Shown in pieces: positions 33,207 through 42,506 of a DNA stretch of 64,000 bases (the stretch's first letter is position 1; every line of letters starts with the position of its first letter). The stretch comes from UBA3946 sp002385755 (lineage in GTDB: Bacteria > Bacillota_I > Bacilli_A > ML615J-28 > CAG-698), in contig JBMNLX010000002.1 in the NCBI GenBank assembly GCA_050953085.1, forward strand, positions 1 through 64,000, written 5' to 3'. Under the pieces are notes generated by a model, which saw nothing but the letters and a program-made list of their open reading frames with translations, had not been told where the DNA came from and searched no databases. The translations under genes and the position numbers were made by a program.

Positions 33207-35150
33207 ATGAAAAGAAAGAAAACCGCCCGTTTTTTTCTCTTTATCGCGCTTATCGCAATAATCGCCTTGGCCTGCGCGCTATTGGTTTGGGACCTAAGGC
33301 CCGCGATCGCGGCGGCGATCAAGGCGAGGGATTGGCAGCCACTGACCGATAAATTCGCAAGTTACGGATTTTGGACATTTTTCTTCATCGGTCTCGCCAA
33401 CGCGATTCAAGTCGCGCTCGCGGTTCTTCCCGGGCAACCGCTCCACATTATCGCCGGGATAACTCTCGGTCCGATTCTCGGAACGCTCGCGTGCCTCGCA
33501 GGCGTGTTTCTCGCGAACATCATAATTCTTATGATCGTAAGAAAGACGAAAACCGCGCCGCTATTGGTTTACAGGGAAAAAGACGAGGCCAAACTGGAAA
33601 AGGTCGCGACGGCGTCGTCCGATAAGGCCCGGGTTATTATACTACTCGCTCTTTATTTGATTCCGATCATGCCGTTCGGGCTGATCGCCTTCGCGGCGGC
33701 GAAATCAAAACTTAAATTCGGTCCCTATATCGCGACGACGACGGTGGGAGCCGCGCCGGCGATTCTTCTTTCGACCTGGTTCGGCTCGCTCATCATCGAT
33801 TCGAATTATGTTCTCGTCTCCATAGTTTTATTCATCGTTATTATTTTGGTTATTTTGGGTCTTAAATATTACCCGAAAATTATTAATTACCTGGAGACAA
33901 AACTCGCAAAAGACATGCGTTACTTCCAAAACAACGTCAGGCCGCCGCGCAGGTGGCTCTACCGCCTTGTCTATCTCGTCGTGAGATTATATTATTTCCC
34001 GAAGTTTCGCGTGCGAACCAACAGCAAGGATTTCAAAAAATACCCCGCGCCCTATGTCTTGATATATAATCATCCTTCCTTCTTTGACTGGGCGTTCGCT
34101 TTCGCTCCGCTTTACCCGCGGCGCGTGAACGCGATCATGAATTACTACTACTTTTGTAATTACCGTCTCGGCACGCTTTTAAATAAAATCGGCGCCTTCC
34201 CGAAATATCTCTTCCAGCCCGATATCGGCGCCGTCAAGAATATCAAGCGCGTGATTAAAAACGGCGGAATCGTCGGCATCGCTCCCGAGGGAAGACTTTC
34301 ACCGCACGGGCGGATGGAGTCGATCACGGCGGCGACCGCCAAACTATTGAAAAACCTCGGCGTCCCCGTCATCCTCGCGAAAATCAACGGAGCCTACTTC
34401 AGCTACCCGAAATGGGCGAAGACTTACCGGCGCGGCCGCGTCGACGTTAATTACCGCGAGCTTTTCGACGCCGAGAGGATAAAAAATCTTCAGGTCGAAG
34501 AAATCGAGGAAATTCTCCAAAGAGAGCTCGCCTACGACGACTATAAATGGCAGGAGGAGACGGGCGTCGTCTTCAAGGGCAAGCGGTTCGCGGAAGGTCT
34601 TGAGGACCTCCTCTATATCTGCCCCGCCTGCAAGCGCGAGTTCACTTTAACCGCGAAGGACGATGCGCTCGAATGCTCCCGTTGCGGTCTGCGCGTCAGG
34701 CTCGGCGGCGATTACCGGTTCACATCCGACGCCAAAGCTCCCGAAAATATCGCCGAATGGTTCGAATGGCAAAAGGAGCGCGAGCGCGAACGGATTGAGG
34801 CCGGCGACTACCGGCTGGAAGCGAAAGTAACCCTGAAACTCCCCGACCCGGAAGGAAAGGGGATGAAGGTCGCGGGGTCGGGAACGACCGTTTTGGACCG
34901 CGAAGGCTTAACCTATCGCGGGACGGTATACGGCGAGACGAAAGAAATCGTTTTTAAAATTCAAAACTTGCCGGCAATCCCCTTCGGGGCTCGCGTTGAT
35001 TTCGAGGTCTGCCACCATAACACTCTGTATTATTTTATTCCCGAGGATATCCGGGCGTGCGTTAAGTGGTCGGTTGTCGGCGAACAGTTTTATTACCAAT
35101 ATTTAAAGGAGAACGGGAATGAACAAAGACCAAATAATCAGGATCAATAA
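33207..35150 (+). CDS. VTT-domain / PlsC-type acyltransferase / zinc-ribbon fusion
   Basis: About 647 residues. Residues 1 to about 235 are a VTT (DedA/TVP38-like) membrane domain with six or so helices: LPGQPLHIIAGITLGPILGT, YLIPIMPFGLIAFAAA and a final helix before KYYPKIINYL. Residues about 260-450 are a lysophosphatidate acyltransferase-like domain: NHPSFFDW replaces NHxxxxD and APEGRLSP matches the EGTRS block. A CPAC...CSRC zinc ribbon (about 472-495) and a beta-rich C-terminal domain follow. The ATG has GGTG nine bases upstream; a GTG at 33192 is possible. It overlaps the next gene by 32 bases. The likely role is membrane lipid transfer plus acylation. Confidence 0.85.
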   Translation: MKRKKTARFFLFIALIAIIALACALLVWDLRPAIAAAIKARDWQPLTDKFASYGFWTFFFIGLANAIQVALAVLPGQPLHIIAGITLGPILGTLACLAGVFLANIIILMIVRKTKTAPLLVYREKDEAKLEKVATASSDKARVIILLALYLIPIMPFGLIAFAAAKSKLKFGPYIATTTVGAAPAILLSTWFGSLIIDSNYVLVSIVLFIVIILVILGLKYYPKIINYLETKLAKDMRYFQNNVRPPRRWLYRLVYLVVRLYYFPKFRVRTNSKDFKKYPAPYVLIYNHPSFFDWAFAFAPLYPRRVNAIMNYYYFCNYRLGTLLNKIGAFPKYLFQPDIGAVKNIKRVIKNGGIVGIAPEGRLSPHGRMESITAATAKLLKNLGVPVILAKINGAYFSYPKWAKTYRRGRVDVNYRELFDAERIKNLQVEEIEEILQRELAYDDYKWQEETGVVFKGKRFAEGLEDLLYICPACKREFTLTAKDDALECSRCGLRVRLGGDYRFTSDAKAPENIAEWFEWQKERERERIEAGDYRLEAKVTLKLPDPEGKGMKVAGSGTTVLDREGLTYRGTVYGETKEIVFKIQNLPAIPFGARVDFEVCHHNTLYYFIPEDIRACVKWSVVGEQFYYQYLKENGNEQRPNNQDQ

Positions 35151-36534
35151 ACGGTCGTTTTTTACTGTCTGCGCAGTTTTGCTTGCTTTGATATTGTTTG
35201 CTTACTTGCTTGCCTTCCTGCTCCCGAAAGGATATTACCCGGTCGACGCCGACGGTAACGTCTTTAGCGACCAGTACACTCCTCTCCCGGGAAAAGGGTA
35301 CTCGTTTTTAAACCTTTTGACCGCCCCCTTCCGGCTCTTCGCGACCGAGGACGGCCTCACGGTCATCGTGATCGCGGTGTTCCTTATCGCCGTTTCAGGA
35401 GCCTTTAACGTAATGGATAAAACCAAGGGCATCGGCTCGATCATCGGCTACTTGATCGAAAAATACCGGGACAAGAAATATCTCCTGATGTATCTTATTA
35501 TCTTGTTTTTCATGCTTTTCGGGGCCTTGTTCGGGATTTTCGAGGAGTCGGTAACGCTCCTGCCGATCATCATCATGCTCGCTCTTTCCCTCGGGTGGGA
35601 CACCTTCACCGGACTCGGGATGTGTCTCATGGCCGCGGGATTCGGCTTTTCCACCGCCCTGACCAATCCCTTTTCCGTCGGGCTCGCCTCAGAGAAAATG
35701 GGCGTGAATTTGTTCGCGGGGTTCGGCTACCGGGTCGTTATATTCGCATCGATGTATTTGCTTTTATGCCTTTATCTTCGCCGGCACGTTAAAAAAATCG
35801 AGGCGGATCCCGAGTCTTCCCTGACATATAAGGAAGATCAAGAAAAAAAATCGAAGTTCGGCGAGATATCCTTTAATACGATTGACCGCCGCGTCCTTCG
35901 CGTCTATGCCGGCTTCTTTACCGCGATTGTCCTGATTATCATCGGAGCCGCTTTGATCCCGGCCTTAAGCGGCTATTCGATTCCGATTCTGGCCGCCGCC
36001 TTCTTAATCGGCGCTTTCGTCTGCGGCCTCCTGGTCGGTCGCCGCGCGGGCGAGATCGGGAAAATCTTTCTTTCCGGGGTCTTGGGGGTGCTCCCCGCGG
36101 TCGTGATGATCGTTCTCGCGGGGACGATAAAATTCGTCCTCGAGGACGCGCGAATCCTCGCGACGATTATCGAGAAAATATCGGCGCTTTTCACCGGGAC
36201 ATCTCCCGTCGTCGGCATACTCTTTATCTATTTCGTGATCTTGGTCGTCGAGTTTTTTATCGGCTCGGCCTCGGCGAAAGTCGTTCTTATTATCCCGATT
36301 ATCAAGGTGCTCGTCGCAAAACTGGCGATCTCGCCGAAAATCGCGATCCTTGCTTTCATATTCGGCGACGGATACAACGATCTTATCTACCCGACGAACC
36401 CCGTGCTCCTGATCGCGCTCGGCATCGCCGGCTTCAGTTACGCGAAATGGGCGAAAAAGACAATCGGGCTTCAATTGCTTGTTCTCATAATTACCGCCCT
36501 CTTTCTCGTCATCGGGTACTACATCGGATACTGA
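35119..36534 (+). CDS. YfcC/DcuC-type anaerobic carrier
   Basis: A 471-residue carrier with about twelve helices of the C4-dicarboxylate/arginine-ornithine antiporter-like YfcC family. LLPKGYYPVDADG near the N-terminus, FGIFEESVTLLPIIIMLALSLG, GFGFSTALTNPFSVGLA and FGDGYNDLIYPTNPVLL are characteristic. The last two contain the paired helical re-entrant segments. The start is ATG after GGAGAACGGGA, inside the previous gene. The substrate (a dicarboxylate, amino acid or peptide) cannot be told. Confidence 0.88.
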   Translation: MNKDQIIRINKRSFFTVCAVLLALILFAYLLAFLLPKGYYPVDADGNVFSDQYTPLPGKGYSFLNLLTAPFRLFATEDGLTVIVIAVFLIAVSGAFNVMDKTKGIGSIIGYLIEKYRDKKYLLMYLIILFFMLFGALFGIFEESVTLLPIIIMLALSLGWDTFTGLGMCLMAAGFGFSTALTNPFSVGLASEKMGVNLFAGFGYRVVIFASMYLLLCLYLRRHVKKIEADPESSLTYKEDQEKKSKFGEISFNTIDRRVLRVYAGFFTAIVLIIIGAALIPALSGYSIPILAAAFLIGAFVCGLLVGRRAGEIGKIFLSGVLGVLPAVVMIVLAGTIKFVLEDARILATIIEKISALFTGTSPVVGILFIYFVILVVEFFIGSASAKVVLIIPIIKVLVAKLAISPKIAILAFIFGDGYNDLIYPTNPVLLIALGIAGFSYAKWAKKTIGLQLLVLIITALFLVIGYYIGY

Positions 36535-36599
36535 AAGGGTTTTCTATAACTCTTTTTCTCTTTATTATCTAAATGTAAGCGTTTTCCTTATTAAAAGGC

Positions 36600-36628
36600 T
36601 TGATTTTTAGAGCGAGACAATATATAAT
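36600..36628 (+). promoter_or_regulatory. Orphan promoter in the 36.5-37.0 kb gap
   Basis: TTGATT (36600-36605), 17 bases, TATAAT (36623-36628), followed at once by an 8-bp hairpin CTTAACCG/CGGTTAAG (36637-36658). No convincing plus-strand gene follows before the terminator at 36956. The rest of the 463-base gap shows nothing I can assign. Confidence 0.5.
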
Positions 36629-36955
36629 CTTTACAACTTAACCGCGACAACGGTTAAGCCGCAATGCATCAATATCTCTCATCTACTTTAAACCGTTTAT
36701 CGCGCGGCGGCCCGCGAGTTTGCGCCGGGTCCCGGTCGGGAAAACCTCTTATTAAATGCGACTTCCGCTGGTTTCCGTGAACCTCTTTCAAGTTTGCATT
36801 TGTCTTATTCTTCCTATTATCAATGTTTACGACCTCTATCGATAACGCTCCTTTTTCTTGCGAACCGCGCGTCACGAAGCGCTGCAACTTCCTGATCGCG
36901 GCCGGCCTGATCGCTCCCGGCGGTCCAACTCGCCGCCGCAAGCGCGATAAAAATG

Positions 36956-36999
36956 AAAAACAAGCGCGCCGTTTTCCGGCGAAACGCTTGTTTTTTTTT
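36956..36999. terminator. Bidirectional terminator
   Basis: AAACAAGCG pairs with CGCTTGTTT around an inner CGCCG/CCGGCG hairpin, with T-tracts on both sides. It ends the minus-strand ABC exporter unit and any plus-strand transcript from 36.6 kb. Confidence 0.82.
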
Positions 37000-39475
37000 A
37001 TATGTCGTATTTGCTTAGGATTTGCGCGGGCGTTTTCCGCAGGAGCGAAAACACCGGGAGCATGCCGGTAACGGTATTTACGAGAAAGATAAAAATCATG
37101 CTCAAAGGCGGGATATGCCAGGGGAAGTAAATGAGCTCGAACGGCTTAGCCAAGGCGTTAATTCGATTGACGATATAGGTCGTCGCGAGAACGCCGAACG
37201 TGGAAGTCGCCAGAGTCAGGACGACGATTTCCGAGAAAAATAAGCGGTACACGTTCGACTTTTTAATTCCCAAAGCCCGGTAAACGCCGACTTCGTAAAC
37301 GCGGCGAATCAAGCTCGAGCGCATGAGAAAGTAAATAAAGAAGAGCGACGCCGCGAAGATCACGAGAGAGAAGATATAACGCCTGACGGAAAAGTTTTGC
37401 GCGTAATGCGCCCGGTATAAAACGCGGTAAACATCCTTCCCCGCGAGGCCGTTGTCCTTCAGTTTCGCGATCATCGCTTCCTTGTCCGTAGCGAAAACGA
37501 CGGGGTTTTGGCTGGAGTATTTGGGCAATTTCCCTAGACTGTAATAAAAGAGGTTTTCAATGTTCTCGCTCGCCAAAATCGCCTCCTCTCCTCCCGTTGT
37601 GTTGAAAAAGCCGACGATCCGGTACTCCTTATCGTAAAGCACCGTCTCCGCCGCTTCTTGCCGGAGGGTGAGCAGCTGTTGGTAATAAAAATCGGAAACG
37701 ATGATCTCGTCCCCCGCGAGTTCCGCGGGATCAAAATCCACGGTCGCGGGTTCGTCCTGGCCCCAATCGGAAAGCGGATGGTAGAAGGCGATATCCGCGT
37801 TTTCCGCGGCGCGGATGTAAGTCGAGCGCGTAAAATGATAAAAAATCATCAATTCCCGGTAATCGATCGTCCGCAGGTAAACATTCGGGTTGCCCGTGTC
37901 GACGATTCCGACGATTTTCCCGCCGACGGTCGTATGCGAATCGTCGAAATAATAATACTCCATGTCGAGAAACTGCTCGGGATAACGGATCCCGCTCGCG
38001 ACGAACATTGCGTCCTCTAACGCTAAATCGATTAAGTACTTATCGATTACCGCCTCGTACGGGGCCTCCGGCAACCGGCCGTACAGTAGCTTCTCCTCCA
38101 TGTCGTAGAGTTCCATCGGCAGGAAGGAATTATCGCCAATCGACCCGCCGACGGGGTATTGCGAGAACCACTGGAGATCGACTTCCCGGACGCCGATCTG
38201 GCTATGGGGACCGAGGATGTAGTCGACGCCCAACTTTTCCTTAAGCTCGCGATAATCGTCCGGCTCGTAGCCGTCGGCGCCGATTATCTCGACGAGATTA
38301 CGGTTGTCTTTCAGAAAATCAGACTCCTCGACCCGGAACGAGGAAAAGAACACCGTCATCGCGTAAACGACCATTACCGCCGCGAAGATCAAAATCAAAA
38401 GCAGGAACCGCTGGCCGCGGCGCAAGCGCCCGAGCCCGGAAAGCGCCATCTTAAAGGTGTCGCGATATCTCACGGCGGCGCGCGCCGGTTTTCCCCCGTC
38501 CTTAATCGGCGGCAGGTGATAATCGAAATCGTATAAATCCGCCTGTCTTACCACCGGCCGCGGCGCGTCGATAACCTTCACCTCGCCGTGGGCGTCGATG
38601 ACCTTGATCTCGATTTTTTCGGCGCCCGCGCCCTGGATGTAATAAGCGCCGTTATGATGGATTAATTTAAGCGCAAGCGGCGCCGGGCGCTCGCCGTAAT
38701 AATAATCGATCTTAAGGCTCCCGGCGTTAATCTCTTCGTGTTTTAACTCCGGCAAGTAGATGTTGCGATCGTCTTGAGCGGTTAGCTCGCCGCCGCCCGC
38801 GTTCTCGCGGATGTCGGTAATCTTTCCGTCCCTGAGTTCGATAATCTCGTCGCCGTAAAACTCGGCCAGCCGCCGCTCGTGCGTCACCAACACGACAAGA
38901 CATTCGGCCGATATTTTTTTGATGATGTTCATAATCTGCGTCTTGTTCCGCTCGTCGAGATTTCCGGTCGGCTCGTCGGCGACGACGACTTCCGGGCTTT
39001 TTACGAGCGCGCGGGCGATCGCCGCCCGTTGTTGCTGGCCGCCGGAAAGCTGATAGGGTTTGCGTTTCCGGTATTTGAACATCCCGACCGCGGTCAAGGC
39101 GTATTCGATGCGCCGGTCGATCTCCTCCCGCGGCAGGTCGAAAATCTTGAGGACAAACTCAAGATTCTGATAAATCGTGAGTTCGGGAAGGAGATAGTAG
39201 TTTTGAAACACGTAACCGAAATGGCGGCTGCGAATCAAATCCCAGGGGCGCGAGCGATAACCGCGCATTTCCTTGTCCTTAAACGCGACCGTTCCCTTGC
39301 TCGGCTTGTCAAGGCCGCCGATAATGTTTAAAAGCGTCGTCTTCCCGCAGCCCGACGGTCCCAAAAGGCAGACAAGACCGGTCTTGGGGAAGCTGTAGTT
39401 GACGTCGTCGACGGCGTGGATTTCGTTGTTTTGGCCTTTATTATAATATTTATGCAGGTTGGTTACTTTAATCAT
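36998..39475 (-). CDS. ABC exporter, fused ATPase and FtsX/MacB-type permease (825 aa)
   Basis: Residues 1-225 are a LolD/MacB-type ATPase: Walker A GPSGCGKTTLL, signature QLSGGQQQRAAIARAL, Walker B VVVADEPTGNLD. After a linker of about 110 residues there is one transmembrane helix (FLLLILIFAAVMVVYAMTVFF), a large extracytoplasmic domain (about residues 380-670), and three C-terminal helices of the FtsX type. Such fused exporters act as half-transporters in peptide or antibiotic resistance and lipoprotein or peptide release. It lies one base after the similar 704-aa gene; the two may form a heterodimer. Confidence 0.88.
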   Translation of the reverse strand: MIKVTNLHKYYNKGQNNEIHAVDDVNYSFPKTGLVCLLGPSGCGKTTLLNIIGGLDKPSKGTVAFKDKEMRGYRSRPWDLIRSRHFGYVFQNYYLLPELTIYQNLEFVLKIFDLPREEIDRRIEYALTAVGMFKYRKRKPYQLSGGQQQRAAIARALVKSPEVVVADEPTGNLDERNKTQIMNIIKKISAECLVVLVTHERRLAEFYGDEIIELRDGKITDIRENAGGGELTAQDDRNIYLPELKHEEINAGSLKIDYYYGERPAPLALKLIHHNGAYYIQGAGAEKIEIKVIDAHGEVKVIDAPRPVVRQADLYDFDYHLPPIKDGGKPARAAVRYRDTFKMALSGLGRLRRGQRFLLLILIFAAVMVVYAMTVFFSSFRVEESDFLKDNRNLVEIIGADGYEPDDYRELKEKLGVDYILGPHSQIGVREVDLQWFSQYPVGGSIGDNSFLPMELYDMEEKLLYGRLPEAPYEAVIDKYLIDLALEDAMFVASGIRYPEQFLDMEYYYFDDSHTTVGGKIVGIVDTGNPNVYLRTIDYRELMIFYHFTRSTYIRAAENADIAFYHPLSDWGQDEPATVDFDPAELAGDEIIVSDFYYQQLLTLRQEAAETVLYDKEYRIVGFFNTTGGEEAILASENIENLFYYSLGKLPKYSSQNPVVFATDKEAMIAKLKDNGLAGKDVYRVLYRAHYAQNFSVRRYIFSLVIFAASLFFIYFLMRSSLIRRVYEVGVYRALGIKKSNVYRLFFSEIVVLTLATSTFGVLATTYIVNRINALAKPFELIYFPWHIPPLSMIFIFLVNTVTGMLPVFSLLRKTPAQILSKYDI

Positions 39476-39476
39476 C

Positions 39477-41591
39477 TTACTCGTCCCCTTTCAATTCGCT
39501 AAACAAATTGCGCTTGGCGATATATTTATTAAAGCGGTAGGCGATGAGAAAAATCAAAACCGCGTCGATTACGACAAGCGTCAGGTAATCGCGGAACCCC
39601 ATCTTGGAGAAAAGCGCGGCGAGTTCCGAGTGGATGCTCGGCATCGCGATGACGAGCGCCGTCATTAAGGCGTATGCGAAGGCGAGGTTGATTAAAAGCT
39701 CGAGCAAGATAATCAAAATGATCCGCCCGCGGGGTAAGCCGAGAATCCTGAAGATCGCGTAATCGCGTTTTTTGCTTAGAAGAATCGCGCGAATAATCAC
39801 ATAGGTTAGAATAAATATAACGAACAAGTTCACCGCGATCCCGAAGAAGCCGAAAATCGCGAGCGGAATCGATATCAGCCGGTAGATAGGGTCTGACCGG
39901 GCCGGCGACATCGCGTAATAACCGAGGTTGTAAAGTTTATTGATCGCGGAATCGGCTTTGTCGGGATCCTTGAGATTGACGGTATATTGGTATTGCTCGG
40001 GAATCCTTAGCTCTTCGAAAAACTCGGGGCTGATATAGATTACGTAATACTCGCCGCCCGGTTTCGGTTTTCTCTCCATTTTTTGGCCGGCGATATACAA
40101 ATCCGCGCCTTCAAAAAAATCGTCGTTCATCGCGGCCTCATAGCCCTCGAGGTTTTCGTCGACGACGAGGGAAAATTTTTCGTAATTATACGAGCGCTCG
40201 TCTTCGACAAATATTATCTCATAACCTGCTTGGGAGACCTTGAGAATCTCGTTCAGCCGCTCGCGGTCGGCGGCGCTGATAACCGCCTCGGGACCTTCTT
40301 TCGGCGCGAGATATACTCCCACCACTTTGTAATTTTCCGCGAGCGGATAGGCGTCGCTCGCGTAGCGGACGCTTACGTAACTATCCAAAAGCGCGGGGAT
40401 CTTATCGACATCCTCCTCGTCAACATACATAGACAAAAGTATCTCGCCGGCTTTCTCCGGCATCCGGCCGCGGAGACGCGAGCCCTTAAACTCGGAAACA
40501 AAATTAAACCTTCCAAACCTGAGCTGCGGGTAGCCGCCGAGTTCGTAGGTAATCTCAAACGCTAAATCGACGACCATGTCTTCCTCGATTACCGACGCGA
40601 CGTCGGACACGCCCAAGATTTTCTCCTTGTCGGCGGCGGTTAGCGCCCCCCGATCCTTTCGGACGACAAGAAGCCTTTCCGGGTAATCGTTAACCGGATA
40701 AATATAATGAACGCCATCGTCGTACTCTACGGACACGGTAAGAAGATAGCCGCCGAGCGAGGTGAACGTGAAAAAGACCATGGCGAGGATGACGAGGAAC
40801 GTAAATATTGTTTTCTTCGGTTGTCCCAAAAGCCCCATGAAAGAGAGCGAAAGCGCTTGGCGGGCGGGGGAAACGCGAATCTCCTCCCGTTCCTCCGGCA
40901 AGGGGAGTTCCCGTCTCTCAAATATCGCGTCCTCGACAATCTCGCCGTCAAAAAGACGAATCTTTCGGGTGGCGTAAGCCGCGACGGCCTCGTAATCATG
41001 GGTCACGACGATGACGAGCCGCTCTTGGGAGATTTCGTGCAGGAGCTTGAAGATTTCCGCGCCGCTTTTGGAGTCTAGATTTCCCGTCGGTTCGTCGGCG
41101 ACGATGACCGGCGTGTTCTTGGCGAGGGCGCGGGCGATCGCCAGACGTTGTTTTTGCCCGCCGGAAAGGCGAGCGGCGCGGTGACGGATATGACTTTCGA
41201 GCCCGACGCGGCGGATGATCTCCAAAGCTCGCCGCCGGCGCGTCTTGCGATCGACGCCTTGGATCACGAGCGACGCCTCGACGTTTTTCAAAACGGTAAA
41301 GCTGTCGATCAAGTTATAATTTTGAAAAATAAAACCGATTTTATCGCGGCGGTACTCTTCCCAGTCGCGGGCGTCGTAATAAGAAGTCTCTTTCCCCGCC
41401 ACGTACATTTCCCCGTCCTCGTAACTGTCGACGCCGCTGATGACGTTTAAAAGCGTCGTCTTCCCGCTCCCCGACTCGCCCGTGATAACGGCGAACTCGC
41501 CGAGACGGAAATGGAGATTGACGTTGCGCAGGCCGAGAGTCACTATCCCCTCGTTATGATAGTACTTCGAGATGTTTTCCAGTCTGATCAT
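39477..41591 (-). CDS. ABC exporter, fused ATPase and FtsX/MacB-type permease (704 aa)
   Basis: ATPase at residues 1-225: Walker A GESGSGKTTLL, signature RLSGGQKQRLAIARAL, Walker B VIVADEPTGNLD. One helix near residue 270 (TIFTFLVILAMVFFTFTSLGG), an extracytoplasmic domain to about 575, then helices AIFGFFGIAVNLFVIFILTY, LLELLINLAFAYALM and a third near the end. It shares architecture with the downstream 825-aa gene but has a shorter external domain. The pair is translated from adjacent frames. No two-component system or peptide gene was seen beside it, so the cargo is unknown. Confidence 0.88.
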   Translation of the reverse strand: MIRLENISKYYHNEGIVTLGLRNVNLHFRLGEFAVITGESGSGKTTLLNVISGVDSYEDGEMYVAGKETSYYDARDWEEYRRDKIGFIFQNYNLIDSFTVLKNVEASLVIQGVDRKTRRRRALEIIRRVGLESHIRHRAARLSGGQKQRLAIARALAKNTPVIVADEPTGNLDSKSGAEIFKLLHEISQERLVIVVTHDYEAVAAYATRKIRLFDGEIVEDAIFERRELPLPEEREEIRVSPARQALSLSFMGLLGQPKKTIFTFLVILAMVFFTFTSLGGYLLTVSVEYDDGVHYIYPVNDYPERLLVVRKDRGALTAADKEKILGVSDVASVIEEDMVVDLAFEITYELGGYPQLRFGRFNFVSEFKGSRLRGRMPEKAGEILLSMYVDEEDVDKIPALLDSYVSVRYASDAYPLAENYKVVGVYLAPKEGPEAVISAADRERLNEILKVSQAGYEIIFVEDERSYNYEKFSLVVDENLEGYEAAMNDDFFEGADLYIAGQKMERKPKPGGEYYVIYISPEFFEELRIPEQYQYTVNLKDPDKADSAINKLYNLGYYAMSPARSDPIYRLISIPLAIFGFFGIAVNLFVIFILTYVIIRAILLSKKRDYAIFRILGLPRGRIILIILLELLINLAFAYALMTALVIAMPSIHSELAALFSKMGFRDYLTLVVIDAVLIFLIAYRFNKYIAKRNLFSELKGDE

Positions 41592-41689
41592 AAAAAGCCC
41601 TTTCCTTTTCGATATTAAATAAATTTAAAATCATCAATATTTTACCATTAGCCGCCGCCTTTGTAAATAAAAATCGCCGCATTTCCCTG

Positions 41690-42412
41690 TTAAGCCCCGA
41701 AAAGCGAGGAAAAAACGCGGCGAAGCGGGTTGTTGAAGTAAAAATAGCGGCCCGGGGAAAGCGCCTCGGCGCCCGCGCGCAAATCGCGAAGCAAAAACGC
41801 GTTAACCGCCGGGATGAGCCCCGCGAGAACCGATAAGGCGATCATCAAAAGCGAGACGACGATCGCCGCCTTCGCGAGCGAAAACAAGGCGCCGCCGAGA
41901 CTGTTTATCCAGCCCAAAAATCCGAACGAAAGAACGTCGTCGACGACGCCCGCGATGAGTCTCACGGTTAGAATAAAAAAACAAAATAAAAATAAAAACC
42001 CGGCAAAGTAAAGCGCCGCCTCCGCGACCGGGGCCGCCAAAGCCTGGGCGAGAGTCGCTTCCGGACTCGGAGCGACGACGCCCGCGCGCCGGATGATAAA
42101 ATCCCCGATAAAGCCCGGCAAGCCCAACTCGCCGAGCGCCGCGCCGATCTGAGCGCCGGAATCGACGCGGTCGAGCGCCGCCGCGAAAACGGGCGAGCGC
42201 GCCGCGAGATAAGCGGCCGTTTTTTCCTCAAGCAAAGAATAAAGGACGGTGCCGTTAAGATAGCGGGCGAAAGGCCCGGCGAAAAGAGCCGCGAGCGTCA
42301 GCGCCAAAAACCAATTGGCGAAGGCGAAGATTTGCTTCGCGAGGCCGGCCGAAAACCCGCGGACGATCGCGAAAGAAAAAATGACGATAACGCAAAAATC
42401 AATAATTCCCAT
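41690..42412 (-). CDS. CvpA family membrane protein (second copy)
   Basis: A 240-residue protein with four helices. IDFCVIVIFSFAIVRGFSAGL at the N-terminus and LFCFFILTVRLIAGVVDDVL followed by LGWINSLGGALFSLAKAAIVVSL are the CvpA pattern. In other bacteria CvpA proteins affect colicin V production and envelope stress, but the molecular role is unclear. It is a paralogue of the gene just upstream and is more Ala-rich and diverged. Confidence 0.8.
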   Translation of the reverse strand: MGIIDFCVIVIFSFAIVRGFSAGLAKQIFAFANWFLALTLAALFAGPFARYLNGTVLYSLLEEKTAAYLAARSPVFAAALDRVDSGAQIGAALGELGLPGFIGDFIIRRAGVVAPSPEATLAQALAAPVAEAALYFAGFLFLFCFFILTVRLIAGVVDDVLSFGFLGWINSLGGALFSLAKAAIVVSLLMIALSVLAGLIPAVNAFLLRDLRAGAEALSPGRYFYFNNPLRRVFSSLFGA

Positions 42413-42506
42413 TATTCCACCCCGGATACGACGGTTTCTCTTTATATCTTGAACCGCCGAGAAAAAATTATCATAAAACGGGGATGAAAATAATGGGAAT
42501 CTTTAT

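Noticed and set aside
36669..36941. 90-codon minus-strand frame in the 36.5-37.0 kb gap
   Set aside because: It lies beyond the terminator of the ABC operon, has no ribosome site, and its sequence is Arg/Lys/Pro-rich without protein-like pattern.
36629..36956. RNase P RNA or tmRNA in the same gap
   Set aside because: The GAGGAAAGUCC-type core of RNase P and the tRNA-like ends of tmRNA are absent on both strands.
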